Positions 12,631 to 24,467 are shown, counted from the stretch's first letter. The stretch is 37,864 nucleotides of DNA from Buttiauxella agrestis ATCC 33320 (GCF_000735355.1 NZ_JMPI01000065.1:1-37864), one strand, 5' to 3'. Notes: a model not told the origin generated them from the letters alone. Translations and numbers: made by a program.

Positions 12631-13647
12631 ATGGCTACGACAAGTCCCGCAGTATTGAATTTTAATCACGAAGAAGATGAGCAATTTCGTCCGTTGAAGG
12701 GTGTGAGTAATCCGCACCTGCAAACCATGCTTCCGCGTTTGATTCGCCGTCGCTTAAATTTCAAACCTCACTGGCAGCGTCTGGATATGCCGGATGGGGA
12801 TTTTGTCGATCTTGCCTGGAGCGAAGACCCACGCCAGGCAATGCATAAACCACGGTTAGTCGTTTTTCATGGTCTCGAAGGTAGCCTGCACAGCCCATAC
12901 GCTCACGGTTTAATCGAGGCCGCCAGCAAGCAAGGGTGGCTGGGCGTAGTCATGCATTTCCGTGGATGTAGTGGCGTGCCAAATCGCATGAAACGCATTT
13001 ATCACTCGGGCGAAACTGAAGACGGAAGCTACTTCTTAAACTGGCTCAGTACCCGTTATGGCAAAGTGCCGACGGCGGCAGTCGGGTTTTCCCTCGGCGG
13101 GAACATGCTCGCTTGTTTATTGGCTAAACAAGGTGCTGACTGCACGCTACAGGCCGGTGTCATAGTTTCAGCCCCTCTGATGCTGGAACATTGCAGCGCA
13201 CATATCGAAAAAGGATTCTCCCGCGTTTATCAGCACTATCTTTTGAATCTGCTGAAGAAAAATGCCGCGCGTAAGCTCAGAAGCTATCCGGGCACTCTAC
13301 CTGTTGATCTGCGCCAGCTTAAAGGAATGCGCCGCCTGCGTGAGTTTGATGATTTGATCACTTCAAAAATTCACGGCTTTGCTGATGCTCTCGACTATTA
13401 TCGTCAGTGCAGCGCGATGCCGTTGTTACCGCAAATCAAAACCCGGACGCTAATCATCCACGCCAAAGATGACCCGTTTATGGATCATCATGTGATCCCG
13501 GATAAAGCCATATTGCCTGCTAATATCGAATACCAACTTACGCGCTACGGTGGGCATGTTGGGTTTGTTGGTGGGACGTTACGCCGCCCTGAAATGTGGC
13601 TTGAGCAACGCATCCCGCAATGGCTGTCTCAATTTTTGGACCAGTAA
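12631..13647 (+). CDS. yheT: YheT family alpha/beta hydrolase
   Basis: A predicted serine hydrolase of the AB-hydrolase EC4/YheT group. Its physiological substrate is unknown. The protein has 338 residues. The oxyanion region [20 protein letters not shown] is followed by the nucleophile elbow GFSLGGNML (Ser in the GxSxGG motif). The Asp of [11 protein letters not shown] and the His of GGHVGFVGG complete the catalytic triad. It is followed 1 base later by yheU and then prkB on the same strand. No strong ribosome binding site is visible at the start. Confidence 0.95.
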   Translation: MATTSPAVLNFNHEEDEQFRPLKGVSNPHLQTMLPRLIRRRLNFKPHWQRLDMPDGDFVDLAWSEDPRQAMHKPRLVVFHGLEGSLHSPYAHGLIEAASKQGWLGVVMHFRGCSGVPNRMKRIYHSGETEDGSYFLNWLSTRYGKVPTAAVGFSLGGNMLACLLAKQGADCTLQAGVIVSAPLMLEHCSAHIEKGFSRVYQHYLLNLLKKNAARKLRSYPGTLPVDLRQLKGMRRLREFDDLITSKIHGFADALDYYRQCSAMPLLPQIKTRTLIIHAKDDPFMDHHVIPDKAILPANIEYQLTRYGGHVGFVGGTLRRPEMWLEQRIPQWLSQFLDQ

Positions 13648-13648
13648 T

Positions 13649-13867
13649 ATGATGATTCCCTGGCAAGACCTGCCTCCCGAAACGCTTGATAATCTGATTG
13701 AATCCTTTGTATTACGAGAAGGCACAGATTATGGTGAACAAGAGCGCTCACTTGAGCAAAAGGTGGCTGATGTTAAGCGCCAACTGCAAAGTGGTGAAGC
13801 GGTACTGGTATGGTCAGAACTTCATGAAACGGTGAATATCATGGCTCGCGGGCAATTTCGCGGCTAA
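13649..13867 (+). CDS. yheU: YheU family protein
   Basis: A small conserved protein of 72 residues, starting [13 protein letters not shown] and ending ARGQFRG, the same length as E. coli YheU. The frame is open further upstream within yheT, but the family start is at 13649, almost touching the yheT stop, so translation is probably coupled. The function is unknown. It is largely acidic and helical, with no membrane segment. Confidence 0.94.
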   Translation: MMIPWQDLPPETLDNLIESFVLREGTDYGEQERSLEQKVADVKRQLQSGEAVLVWSELHETVNIMARGQFRG

Positions 13868-13939
13868 GCCTGCCTATACTGCATAATACAACTGCCTTCA
13901 CCCAACCAAACTTGCTACTACCCATGGAGTTGTTGCCTT

Positions 13940-14812
13940 ATGTCAGCCAAACATCCGGTTATTGCCGTAACAGGTTCCAGCGGCGCGGGAACGACCACCA
14001 CCAGCATTGCCTTCCGTAAAATCTTCCAGCAATTAAACCTACGTGCAGCTGAAGTTGAAGGCGACAGTTTCCATCGTTTCACCCGTCCTGAAATGGATAT
14101 GGCGATTCGTAAAGCGCGTGACCTTGGCCGTCATATCAGCTACTTCGGGCCGGAAGCCAACGACTTTGGCTTGCTTGAACAAACGTTTATTGAATACGGC
14201 AAAACCGGGCAGGGTAAATCACGTAAATATCTTCATACCTATGATGAAGCCGTACCCTGGAATCAGATTCCCGGCACGTTTACTCCGTGGCAGCCGTTAC
14301 CAGAACCGACTGATGTTTTGTTTTATGAAGGCTTGCATGGCGGAGTCGTTACCCCGCAGCACGACGTCGCCAATGCCGTCGATTTACTGGTTGGCGTAGT
14401 GCCGATTGTAAACCTGGAGTGGATTCAAAAACTGGTGCGCGACACCAGCGAGCGCGGTCATTCCCGTGAAGCGGTAATGGATTCCGTCGTGCGTTCGATG
14501 GACGATTACATCAACTACATCACGCCGCAATTTTCCCGCACGCACATCAACTTCCAACGCGTACCGACGGTAGATACCTCTAACCCGTTTGCCGCACGCG
14601 GTATTCCGTCTTTAGATGAAAGTTTTGTCGTAATTCATTTTCGCGGTCTGGATGATATCGACTTCCCGTATTTGCTCGCCATGCTGCAAGGCTCATTTAT
14701 TTCCCACATCAATACATTAGTGGTGCCGGGCGGCAAGATGGGACTGGCAATGGAGTTGATCATGACGCCGTTGGTTAAGCGCCTGGCGGAAGGAAGAAAT
14801 ATCAATAATTAG
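13940..14812 (+). CDS. prkB: Phosphoribulokinase-like protein PrkB
   Basis: A P-loop kinase of the phosphoribulokinase/uridine kinase family, 290 residues. Enterobacteria do not run the Calvin cycle, so its true substrate is uncertain despite the name. The P-loop GSSGAGTTTT lies at 12-21. EGDSFHRF follows near 40, and FYEGLHGG is the Walker B-like segment. A GGAG ribosome binding site precedes the ATG. It follows yheT-yheU and lies near crp, the same order as E. coli. Confidence 0.95.
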   Translation: MSAKHPVIAVTGSSGAGTTTTSIAFRKIFQQLNLRAAEVEGDSFHRFTRPEMDMAIRKARDLGRHISYFGPEANDFGLLEQTFIEYGKTGQGKSRKYLHTYDEAVPWNQIPGTFTPWQPLPEPTDVLFYEGLHGGVVTPQHDVANAVDLLVGVVPIVNLEWIQKLVRDTSERGHSREAVMDSVVRSMDDYINYITPQFSRTHINFQRVPTVDTSNPFAARGIPSLDESFVVIHFRGLDDIDFPYLLAMLQGSFISHINTLVVPGGKMGLAMELIMTPLVKRLAEGRNINN

Positions 14813-14834
14813 GGCGGCTAAACACCGCCCTTTT
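14811..14834 (+). terminator. Terminator after prkB
   Basis: GGGCGG (14812-14817) pairs with CCGCCC (14825-14830) across a seven-base loop, followed by TTTT on the plus strand. The stem begins on the last base of the prkB stop codon. Confidence 0.8.
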
Positions 14835-14842
14835 ACTTCACT

Positions 14843-15247
14843 CTAGCCTTCAATCACTTCGTAGCTATGGGTGATGTTTACGGCTTTTTCCAGCATCAAC
14901 GCAACGGAACAGTACTTCTCAGCAGACAAGTCTACCGCACGCGAAACTGCATTATCTTTCAATTCTTTGCCTGTCACAATGAAATGCAGATTGATATGTG
15001 TGAACAGACGCGGGGCTTCTTCGCGGCGCTCAGAGGTCAGTTTCACTTCACAATCCGTCACGTTGTAGCGGCCTTTTTGCAAAATAGAAACTACGTCGAT
15101 TGCGCTACAACCACCAGCGGACATCAGAACCATTTCCATCGGACTGGGTGCTTTATCGCCAGAATTACCGTCCATCAGAATCTGGTGTCCAGAAGCGGAC
15201 TCCCCAAGGAAGGTTAACCCTTCAACCCACTTCACTCGTGCTTGCAT
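14843..15247 (-). CDS. yhfA: OsmC family protein YhfA
   Basis: A predicted OsmC/Ohr-type thiol protein of 134 residues. The two conserved cysteines are present: Cys47 in MSAGGCSAIDV and Cys113 in EKYCSVALMLEK. This is the spacing expected for a redox-active pair that reduces organic peroxides. The true substrate is not established. It is transcribed away from crp, and its promoter must lie inside the shared control region, as in E. coli, where a transcript divergent to crp is known. Confidence 0.95.
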   Translation of the reverse strand: MQARVKWVEGLTFLGESASGHQILMDGNSGDKAPSPMEMVLMSAGGCSAIDVVSILQKGRYNVTDCEVKLTSERREEAPRLFTHINLHFIVTGKELKDNAVSRAVDLSAEKYCSVALMLEKAVNITHSYEVIEG

Positions 15248-15562
15248 GTTACTTCTCCCGTTGAAAAAAATTGTCTTTCAGAGTACGCAGATTCAGCAAA
15301 TCTGGCAATGGAAGGCGACCTGCGTCAAGCTGAAACGAGACAATAGGAGACACTTGTCAAAAGCTATGCTAAAACAATCCAGATGCTACATCGATACATT
15401 GACGTTATGCATGTATGCAGAGGACATCACTAATTACAGGCAGCAAGAATGACTTGCATGCCATCTCCCCAAGGTGGGGAATATTCTAATACTTGCAACG
15501 CCAGACAGGATGTTTAGCGTCCTGTCGTTGGTAGCCAGTTATAAAACAGAGGATAACCGCGC
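15248..15562. promoter_or_regulatory. yhfA-crp divergent control region
   Basis: These 315 bases hold no credible gene; the small open frame at 15246-15452 overlaps the conserved control elements. The stretch from about 15340 to 15440 is closely similar to the E. coli crp promoter region, including AAGCTATGCTAAAACA and GCATGTATGCAGAGGACATC. In E. coli this region carries CRP and Fis sites and produces a divergent transcript. A GAGGATAA ribosome binding site precedes the crp start. Confidence 0.75.
15414..15433. promoter_or_regulatory. Candidate CRP autoregulatory site
   Basis: TGCAG (15416-15420), six bases, then TCACT (15427-15431) fit the TGTGA-N6-TCACA pattern with the right half strong. 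E. coli has a CRP site at the same relative place downstream of the main crp promoter, where it represses crp. Confidence 0.5.
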
Positions 15563-16195
15563 ATGGTGCTTGGCAAACCGCAAACAGACCCGACTCTCGA
15601 ATGGTTCTTGTCCCATTGCCACATTCATAAGTATCCATCGAAGAGCACACTGATTCACCAGGGTGAAAAGGCTGAGACGCTGTATTACATCGTCAAGGGT
15701 TCTGTGGCTGTTCTGATCAAAGATGAAGAGGGCAAGGAAATGATCCTCTCCTATCTGAATCAGGGCGATTTCATTGGCGAGTTAGGGCTGTTCGAAGAAG
15801 GTCAGGAACGTAGTGCTTGGGTTCGTGCTAAAAGTGCCTGCGAAGTGGCTGAAATTTCATATAAAAAATTCCGCCAGCTGATTCAGGTCAATCCAGATAT
15901 CCTGATGCGCCTGTCTTCACAGATGGCTAGTCGTCTGCAAGTTACATCTGAGAAAGTGGGTAACCTGGCATTCCTGGATGTGACTGGTCGTATCGCGCAG
16001 ACACTGCTGAACCTGGCTAAACAGCCTGATGCAATGACCCACCCGGACGGTATGCAGATAAAAATTACCCGTCAGGAAATCGGTCAGATCGTGGGTTGCT
16101 CTCGCGAAACCGTTGGTCGTATCTTGAAAATGCTGGAAGATCAAAATCTGATCTCTGCTCACGGTAAAACGATCGTCGTTTACGGCACTCGTTAA
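15563..16195 (+). CDS. crp: cAMP receptor protein
   Basis: CRP is the global regulator that binds cAMP and activates or represses several hundred promoters, chiefly carbon source genes. The 210-residue protein matches the E. coli length. The cyclic nucleotide domain contains [20 protein letters not shown], with the Glu, Arg and Ser residues that bind cAMP (about 72-84). The dimer helix follows (110-136). The helix-turn-helix [18 protein letters not shown] (from about 170) includes the Arg-Glu-Arg DNA contacts. It is transcribed alone, ended by a strong terminator. Confidence 0.99.
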   Translation: MVLGKPQTDPTLEWFLSHCHIHKYPSKSTLIHQGEKAETLYYIVKGSVAVLIKDEEGKEMILSYLNQGDFIGELGLFEEGQERSAWVRAKSACEVAEISYKKFRQLIQVNPDILMRLSSQMASRLQVTSEKVGNLAFLDVTGRIAQTLLNLAKQPDAMTHPDGMQIKITRQEIGQIVGCSRETVGRILKMLEDQNLISAHGKTIVVYGTR

Positions 16196-16209
16196 TCTCC
16201 GTCTCAAAA

Positions 16210-16240
16210 ATGGCGTGTTGCTTCATAACACGCCTTTTTT
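16210..16240 (+). terminator. crp terminator
   Basis: GGCGTGTT (16212-16219) pairs with AACACGCC (16227-16234), then six Ts. It follows the crp stop by about 15 bases. Confidence 0.92.
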
Positions 16241-16260
16241 GTCTCTAAAAAACTAAATCC

Positions 16261-16385
<125 letters not shown>

Positions 16386-16386
<1 letters not shown>

Positions 16387-18470
16387 TGTGGCGAAGACTG
16401 ATCTACCATCCTGAAGTTAACTACGCACTGCGGCAAACGCTGGTGCTGTGCCTTCCGGTGGCAGTAGGTTTGCTCTTTGGCAATCTCCAGTCCGGCCTGC
16501 TTTTCTCTTTAGTCCCTGCCTGCTGCAACATTGCAGGGCTTGATACTCCCCATAAACGCTTCTTCAAACGCCTGATCGTCGGCGGTAGCCTGTTTGCCGT
16601 CAGCAGTTTGATCATGCAGCTTTTATTGCTTTATACCTCCGTGCCGTTGCCGGTGATATTGGCCGTAATGGCGCTATTGTTGGGCGTCACCGCCGAAATC
16701 AGCTCCCTGCACGCTCGTCTGCTTCCCGCCTCACTCATTGCCGCCATCTTTACACTCAGCATGGCGGGGAATATGCCCATCTGGAAGCCAATGCTGCTGT
16801 ATGTCAGCGGTACAATTTGGTACGGCGTGTTTAACTGGTTTTGGTTCTGGATGTGGCGCGAGCAGCCACTGCGCGAATCATTAAGCCTGCTCTATCGCCA
16901 ACTGGCGGATTACTGCGAAGCCAAATATGGCATGCTAACGCAGCATACCGACCCTGAAAAAGCGCTGCCTCCGCTGCTGGCGCGTCAACAAAAAGCCGTT
17001 GATTTAATCACTATTTGCTACCAGCAATTACACATGCTGGCGGCGAATCAGCAAAACGGCTACAAGCGATTACTGCGCGCGTTTCAGGTCGCTCTGGATT
17101 TACAAGAACACATTTCCGTCAGCCTTCACCAACCTGCCGAAGTGCAAAAGCTGGTTGAGAAAAGCCACGCTGAAGCCGTAATTCGCTGGAACGCGCAGAC
17201 CATTGCGGCGCGTTTACGCGTGCTGGCTGACGACATTCTTTATCATCGGTTCCCGCAGCGTTTCACGATGGATAAACAGATTGATGCCCTTGAGAAAATC
17301 GCGCGTCAAAATCCGGATAATCCTGTTGGGCAATTTTGTCATTATCACTTCAGTCGGATTGGCCGTGTTTTACGCACCCAGCGCCCGTTGTATATCCGTG
17401 ATTTGATGGAAGACCGGCAGCGTCGTTTGCCACTTTGGGCAGCACTGAAAAGCTATTTATCTTTGAAATCCGCCGCGCTGCGTAACGCCGCCAGATTAGG
17501 TGTAATGCTGACCATCGCCAGTATTTTGGGGGGATTTTTACATCTGCCTAAACCCTACTGGATTTTGATGACGGTAATGTTTGTGACGCAAAACGGCTAT
17601 GGCGCGACCCGGGTGAGAATTCTTCACCGGTCGGCAGGCACCATTGCAGGTTTGGCGATAGCGGGCATCGCGCTGCACTTCCACTTTCCGCAAGATATCG
17701 CGCTGGCCGCGATGTTGATCATTACGCTGGTCAGCTATTTGTTCATTCGTAAGAGTTACGGCTGGGCGACAATTGGCTTTACCGTCACGGCGGTTTACAC
17801 CCTGCAACTGATCACCCTCAGCGCCGAGCAGTACATCGTTCCGCGCTTAATAGATACGCTGCTCGGCTGCCTGATTGCCTTTGGCGGCATGGTGTGGCTG
17901 TGGCCACAGTGGCAAAGTGGTTTGCTGCGCCAGAACGCCCACGATGCTCTGGAGCGCGATCAGGATGCGATTCGCCTGATTCTGAGCAGTGACCCGGAAC
18001 CCACCCCGCTGGCGTATTCGCGAATGAGGGTCAACCAGGCGCACAATGCTTTATTCAACTCGCTCAACCAGGCGATGCAGGAACCTGGATTTAACTCGCA
18101 CTATCTTGCCGATATGAAACTGTGGGTGACGCACAGCCAGTTTATCGTCGAACACATCAATGCGATGACCACACTCGCCCGCGAGCACAACATGTTGACG
18201 CCGGATCTCGCCCAGCGTTATTTGCAATCGTGTGAAATTGCGCTGCAACGATGCCAGCAGCGGCTTCAATATGATGGGCCAGGGGAAACCAATGATGCGA
18301 ATATTCTCGACCCGCTTGAAGGGCTTCCGAGCGGGCCGCTAAGTACCATGGAACAACATTTACAGCGGGTGTTGGGCCACCTCAGCACCATGCATACCAT
18401 TTCTTCGGTTGCATGGCGCCAGCGGCCACATCACGGTATCTGGCTGAACCGCTTACGGCGCTCAAATTGA
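16386..18470 (+). CDS. yhfK: FUSC family inner membrane protein YhfK
   Basis: A large inner membrane protein of 694 residues, related to the YccS/AaeB family of aromatic acid and drug efflux proteins; its substrate is unknown. Five or six hydrophobic segments occupy 15-155. A cytosolic region with charged helices follows (160-365), then a second membrane cluster (370-500, beginning LGVMLTIASILGGFLHLPKP) and a soluble tail. The two-part layout is typical of the FUSC group. The ribosome binding site (AGAAGGG) lies within the right end of the ERIC element. The gene converges with argD with only 7 bases between the stops and no terminator between them. Confidence 0.93.
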
Positions 18471-18477
18471 CGGGCGA

Positions 18478-19769
<1,292 letters not shown>

Positions 19770-19785
19770 ATCTGGCAATAAAAAA

Positions 19786-20349
19786 TCAACGTTTAAGGAA
19801 ATTGGCTAATAGCTGGTGCCCCTGCTCACTGAGAATGCTTTCTGGGTGAAACTGCACCCCTTCCAGCTCAAATTCGCGGTGACGGATCCCCATAATCTCT
19901 TGCTTATCCGTCCAGGCGGTCACGTCAAAGCAGTCGGGTAATGTTGCAGGGTCGATAACCAAAGAGTGATAGCGCGTGACGGTAAGGGGATTATTCAGGC
20001 CGTTGAATACACCAGAATTGTTATGCGTAATAGCGGATGTTTTTCCATGCATCACTTTTTCGGCACGCACAATCGTCGCACCAAACGCCTGGGCAATCGC
20101 CTGGTGACCAAGACATACCCCGAGAATCGGTAACTGTCCGGCAAAATGCGTAATCGCCGCAAGAGAAATCCCTGCTTCGGTGGGCGTGCAGGGGCCTGGC
20201 GAGATAACCAACTTTTCTGGGACTAACGCGCTGATATCAGAAAGGGTCAGCTCATCGTTACGTTTCACCACCACTTCTGCACCTAATTCGCAAAAGTACT
20301 GATAAAGGTTCCAGGTGAATGAGTCGTAGTTGTCGATAAGCAGTAGCAT
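19786..20349 (-). CDS. pabA: Aminodeoxychorismate synthase glutaminase component
   Basis: PabA releases ammonia from glutamine for PabB, which makes 4-amino-4-deoxychorismate, the precursor of p-aminobenzoate and folate. The 187-residue protein is a class I glutamine amidotransferase. The catalytic triad is visible: Cys79 in [11 protein letters not shown], and His168 and Glu170 in [17 protein letters not shown] near 51-60 builds the oxyanion loop. GGAG stands before the ATG. It starts 33 bases after the fic stop, in the conserved order ppiA-fic-pabA-argD. Confidence 0.97.
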   Translation of the reverse strand: MLLLIDNYDSFTWNLYQYFCELGAEVVVKRNDELTLSDISALVPEKLVISPGPCTPTEAGISLAAITHFAGQLPILGVCLGHQAIAQAFGATIVRAEKVMHGKTSAITHNNSGVFNGLNNPLTVTRYHSLVIDPATLPDCFDVTAWTDKQEIMGIRHREFELEGVQFHPESILSEQGHQLLANFLKR

Positions 20350-20382
20350 CGCGGCTCCAGGGTAAAAAAGAACCGCGCTATT

Positions 20383-20985
20383 CTATTCGCTTTCGCGCGC
20401 TTCGCTCACCACTTTAGTGAAAATCTCATTGAGCAACGTCAAATCACCCAATGCCCCGGCCTGATTCGCCGTTGCCCATGCTTCAGGCGAGACGTCTTTC
20501 CAATCGAGGATGTAACCAGCGTGAATCGCTAACTGCTCGAAGAACACGCGCTGCGCCCGACCACTGCCAACAAAAAACGGATGAAGGACGTTAATTTCAC
20601 AATAGTAATGCGACAGGCGCTGAACGAACTCATTTCTGGTAAGTCCGACCAGATAATGCTCGTCCTCCATTTCTTGCATCAGATCGTTGCCTTCATTTTC
20701 GATGTACTCGAAATGGCAGAACTGTATCTCCCCTTTGGAAATATCAACATCTCGTAGCTCGCCTGCCCAGTCGAAAACATCCTGAAAAAGCTGCTGATGG
20801 ATGGCACACAACCAGGGTAATCCGCGATGCAACGGGCCAAGTTCAATCGTTTCTACACGCTGCGCGATAATCTCATCTTGCGCATGAGGCTCAAGGATAT
20901 CCAGCCGGGAACTGGCCTGAAACGAACGGCTGCGCAATTGCTGCCAAAGGCGGGACTTTTGTTTATCGGTCAGTTTCTTTGCCAT
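20383..20985 (-). CDS. fic: YhfG-Fic fusion: antitoxin N-terminus joined to AMP-transferase Fic domain
   Basis: Fic domains transfer AMP from ATP to target proteins. In E. coli, fic is preceded by the separate small gene yhfG, whose product (FicA) binds and inhibits Fic. Here a single 200-residue frame begins MAKKLTDKQKSRLW, matching the YhfG N-terminus through SFQASSRLD (residue 29). It then continues into the Fic domain from about ETIELGPLHRGLPWL (45 onward) to the end SEARESE. The active-site motif is HPFFVGSGRAQR (His135), compared with the canonical HPFxxGNGR with Asp or Glu before GNG. The YhfG inhibitory motif, SxxxEG in E. coli, reads S25-S-R-L-D-I here. A GGGAGG ribosome binding site fits the YhfG start. 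No separate yhfG remains in the 110 bases up to ppiA. I translated the junction directly and found no frameshift. Confidence 0.9.
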   Translation of the reverse strand: MAKKLTDKQKSRLWQQLRSRSFQASSRLDILEPHAQDEIIAQRVETIELGPLHRGLPWLCAIHQQLFQDVFDWAGELRDVDISKGEIQFCHFEYIENEGNDLMQEMEDEHYLVGLTRNEFVQRLSHYYCEINVLHPFFVGSGRAQRVFFEQLAIHAGYILDWKDVSPEAWATANQAGALGDLTLLNEIFTKVVSEARESE

Positions 20986-21063
20986 GATGCCTCCCTAACG
21001 TAACGACCCATGCTTGCCACAAGTATAAGCAGCAATCGGGGGAAGTGCAGGAAGGAAGTCAAT

Positions 21064-21086
21064 GCGCGGGTGGAGGAAACCCGCGC
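21064..21086. other. Hairpin between ppiA and fic
   Basis: GCGCGGGT (21064-21071) pairs with ACCCGCGC (21079-21086). On the minus strand, in which both neighbouring genes run, no T-run follows, so full termination is doubtful. On the plus strand six Ts follow (21092-21097), but no plus-strand gene precedes it. Confidence 0.55.
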
Positions 21087-21095
21087 AGGAATTTT

Positions 21096-21725
<630 letters not shown>

Positions 21726-21811
21726 TCAACTCTGCGCCAGCCATTTACGGTTTTTTACTTTCACACAAATCAATAAGTTAAATGAATGAATTAATGAGTA
21801 GCGCTCTTTAA

Positions 21812-21827
21812 TGTGATCGAAATCACT
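21812..21827. promoter_or_regulatory. CRP site in the ppiA-tsgA divergent region
   Basis: TGTGA (21812-21816), six bases, TCACT (21823-21827): one base from the consensus CRP site. It lies in the 280-base gap between the divergent ppiA and tsgA genes, which is AT-rich and otherwise without a gene. It could serve ppiA (known CRP control in E. coli) or a tsgA promoter. A TATGAA at 21866-21871 would put a tsgA start about 61 bases downstream of the site centre. Confidence 0.75.
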
Positions 21828-21948
21828 CTAAAACCAGTCTGTTGCTGCAAATGAATTATAAATTGTATGAATGAATCACGTTTTTGACTAAAATCCATTC
21901 TTCTCGAGTGCTGTCAAAGCACTTTACATTTCTATTCACAGGCTCGTC

Positions 21949-23130
21949 ATGACTAACAGCAACCGCATTAAGCTCACATGGATCAGCTTCTTCTCCTACG
22001 CCCTGACTGGCGCGTTGGTAATTGTCACCGGGATGGTGATGGGAAATATCGCCGAATACTTCCACGTTCCCGTTTCCAGCATGAGTAACACCTTTACTTT
22101 TCTGAACGCGGGTATTTTGATTTCTATCTTCCTGAATGCCTGGTTAATGGAAATCGTGCCGCTTAAAACACAGCTTCGCTTTGGTTTCATCCTGATGGTG
22201 CTGGCGGTAGCCGGGCTTATCTTTGGTGATAACCTGACTGTTTTCTCCGTCGCGATGTTTGTGCTTGGGCTGGTCAGCGGCATCACGATGTCGATCGGTA
22301 CGTTCCTGATTACGCACATGTATGAAGGCCGTGAGCGTGGTTCACGCCTGCTGTTCACCGACTCCTTCTTCAGTATGGCAGGGATGATTTTCCCAATGGT
22401 TGCCGCCATCTTGCTGGCGCGCAGCATCAACTGGTATTGGGTTTATGTTTGCATCGGTCTGGTTTATGTCGCCATCTTTATCCTGACCATCGGTTGTGAC
22501 TTCCCGGCATTGGGCAAACACGCGCCACAACCTGAAAAAGTCGCCGAAAAAGAAAAATGGGGTGTGGGCGTGCTGTTCCTGTCCATCGCAGCCCTGTGTT
22601 ACATCCTCGGTCAGTTGGGCTTTATCTCCTGGGTACCTGAATACGCCAAAAGCCTGGGTATGAACCTGAATGATGCGGGCCAACTGGTCAGCGATTTCTG
22701 GATGTCTTACATGTTCGGGATGTGGGCGTTCAGCTTTATTTTGCGCTTCTTCGATCTGCAACGCATTCTGACTGTACTGGCAGGTGCTGCTACCGTTCTG
22801 ATGTACTTCTTCAACAAAAGTGAACCTGCCCATCTGGCGTGGTTTATTTTGGCGCTCGGTTTCTTCTCCAGCGCAATCTACACCTCGGTTATCACGCTTG
22901 GTTCATTGCAGACAAAAATCGCTTCACCAAAATTGGTTAACTTCGTACTGACCTGCGGCACCATCGGCACCATGCTGACCTTCGTGGTCACCGGCCCGAT
23001 TGTGGCACAGAGCGGCCCGCATGCGGCGCTGCAAACCGCAAACGCGCTGTATGCTGTCGTGTTCATCATGTGCCTGATTCTGGGTCTGGTGACTAAGCAC
23101 CGCCAGCATAACGCGGTGGCAGTGAACTAA
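21949..23130 (+). CDS. tsgA: MFS transporter TsgA
   Basis: A major facilitator superfamily inner membrane protein of 393 residues with 12 predicted helices. TsgA was described in Salmonella in connection with tellurite and selenite resistance; its substrate is not certain. The N-terminus is [20 protein letters not shown]. The loop between the halves (about residues 180-200) is charged and holds [16 protein letters not shown]. The gene is divergent from ppiA and convergent with codA. E. coli also has tsgA just before nirB. Confidence 0.95.
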   Translation: MTNSNRIKLTWISFFSYALTGALVIVTGMVMGNIAEYFHVPVSSMSNTFTFLNAGILISIFLNAWLMEIVPLKTQLRFGFILMVLAVAGLIFGDNLTVFSVAMFVLGLVSGITMSIGTFLITHMYEGRERGSRLLFTDSFFSMAGMIFPMVAAILLARSINWYWVYVCIGLVYVAIFILTIGCDFPALGKHAPQPEKVAEKEKWGVGVLFLSIAALCYILGQLGFISWVPEYAKSLGMNLNDAGQLVSDFWMSYMFGMWAFSFILRFFDLQRILTVLAGAATVLMYFFNKSEPAHLAWFILALGFFSSAIYTSVITLGSLQTKIASPKLVNFVLTCGTIGTMLTFVVTGPIVAQSGPHAALQTANALYAVVFIMCLILGLVTKHRQHNAVAVN

Positions 23131-23162
23131 AAGCGGCGCATAGCACTGCGTTTATCAGAGCG

Positions 23163-23199
23163 AAAAAAACTTACGGCGGGTGCTTACCCGCCGTATTTT
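23163..23199. terminator. Shared tsgA-codA terminator
   Basis: TACGGCGGGT (23172-23181) pairs with ACCCGCCGTA (23186-23195) across a four-base loop. T-runs follow on both strands: seven on the minus strand and four on the plus. The last codons of codA form one arm and its stop codon lies in the loop. Confidence 0.88.
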
Positions 23200-24467
23200 A
23201 TCTCTTCAGCATCGTCCAACATCACCCAGGTTTGTGACAATTGCGTGGTCGCAATCACTTTCCCTTCCCGCACTGACCAGCGCACCGGCACCTGACGGCG
23301 CACAGCATCAAAGCCGTTTTCCGCCGGAAGAATAATCAGGTTCGCCGCATTTCCCTCAGTAATCCCGTACTCTTTCACCCCGAATGTGCGCGCACTATTT
23401 TCCGTAATCAGCTTTAACCCTTCGTCAATCTGCTGATACCCCATCATCTGGCAGACATGCAGCCCCATATGCAGCACTTGCAACATATTGGCCGTCCCCA
23501 GTGGGTACCACGGGTCAAACACGTCGTCATGACCAAAACAAACGTTAATGCCTGCTTCAAGTAACTCTTTGACGCGCGTGACGCCCCGACGTTTCGGGTA
23601 ATCATCAAACCGACCTTGCAGATGAATATTCACCAGCGGATTAGCGACAAAGTTAATGCCAGACATTTTCAACAAACGAAACAAGCGCGAGGTGTAAGCG
23701 CCGTTGTAAGAGTGCATCGCCGTGGTATGGCTGGCGGTAACACGTTCGCCAATGCCATCTCGCAGCGCAAGAGCGGCAACGGTTTCGACAAACCGCGACT
23801 GCTCATCGTCAATTTCGTCACAGTGAATATCCAGCGGGCGGTCGTATTTCTGCGCCAGTGCGAAAGCTTTATGCAGCGATTCCACGCCATATTCGCGGGT
23901 AAATTCAAAATGCGGGATCGCCCCCACTACGTCAGCTCCGAGGCGCAACGCCTCTTCAAGCAAGGCTTCACCGTTGGGATAAGAAAGAATGCCTTCTTGT
24001 GGAAACGCCACGATTTGCACCTCAATCCATGGCGCGGCTTCTTGCTTCACTTCCAGCATCGCTTTTAGCGCAGTCAACGTCGGGTCTGAAACATCAACGT
24101 GCGTGCGAACATACTGAATACCGTTCGCAATCTGCCACTTCAGCGTCTGCCAGGCGCGTTGTTTCACATCCTCGTGCGTCAGAAGTGCTTTACGTTCAGC
24201 CCAACGTTCAATGCCTTCAAACAAAGTGCCCGACTGGTTCCAGTTCGGTTGGCCCGCGGTCTGCGTAGTATCAAGGTGAATATGAGGCTCAATAAATGGC
24301 GGGATCGCCAGACCGCCTCGCCCGTTAAGAATCTGCTCGCTCTCCGGCTGGATATCATCCATAAGTTTTATGGCGTTGATGCGCCCATTTTCGATGGTTA
24401 TTTGCCACAACCCTTCACGCCCGACCAGACGCACATTCTGAATTAACTCCAACGCCAACTTGCTCAT
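23184..24467 (-). CDS. codA: Cytosine deaminase
   Basis: CodA hydrolyses cytosine to uracil and ammonia. The start [14 protein letters not shown] at 24467, with an AAGGGG ribosome binding site five bases upstream, gives 427 residues, the E. coli length. Long stretches are identical to E. coli CodA. The metal ligands His62 and His64 (PHIHLD), His215 (HCDE) and Asp314 (FGHDD) are present, as is the catalytic Glu218. An in-frame extension to 24566 is discarded. There is no codB permease beside it; in E. coli K-12 the codBA operon is elsewhere. Here codA stands alone, divergent from nirB. Confidence 0.95.
   Translation of the reverse strand: MSKLALELIQNVRLVGREGLWQITIENGRINAIKLMDDIQPESEQILNGRGGLAIPPFIEPHIHLDTTQTAGQPNWNQSGTLFEGIERWAERKALLTHEDVKQRAWQTLKWQIANGIQYVRTHVDVSDPTLTALKAMLEVKQEAAPWIEVQIVAFPQEGILSYPNGEALLEEALRLGADVVGAIPHFEFTREYGVESLHKAFALAQKYDRPLDIHCDEIDDEQSRFVETVAALALRDGIGERVTASHTTAMHSYNGAYTSRLFRLLKMSGINFVANPLVNIHLQGRFDDYPKRRGVTRVKELLEAGINVCFGHDDVFDPWYPLGTANMLQVLHMGLHVCQMMGYQQIDEGLKLITENSARTFGVKEYGITEGNAANLIILPAENGFDAVRRQVPVRWSVREGKVIATTQLSQTWVMLDDAEEIKYGG

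Noticed and set aside
14150..14400. Calvin cycle gene content suggested by prkB
   Set aside because: PrkB-like kinases are common in enterobacteria without RuBisCO; no other Calvin cycle gene is present.
15246..15452. 68-codon plus-strand frame upstream of crp
   Set aside because: It overlaps the conserved crp control elements, including the candidate CRP site, and has no ribosome binding site or known relative.
20383..20985. Frameshift joining yhfG and fic by sequencing error
   Set aside because: I translated the junction directly; both parts are in the same frame. Roughly 165 bases would have to be missing, which a single-base error cannot explain.
20986..21095. A remaining separate yhfG between ppiA and fic
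   Set aside because: The 110 bases hold a hairpin and the fic ribosome binding site but no frame resembling YhfG.
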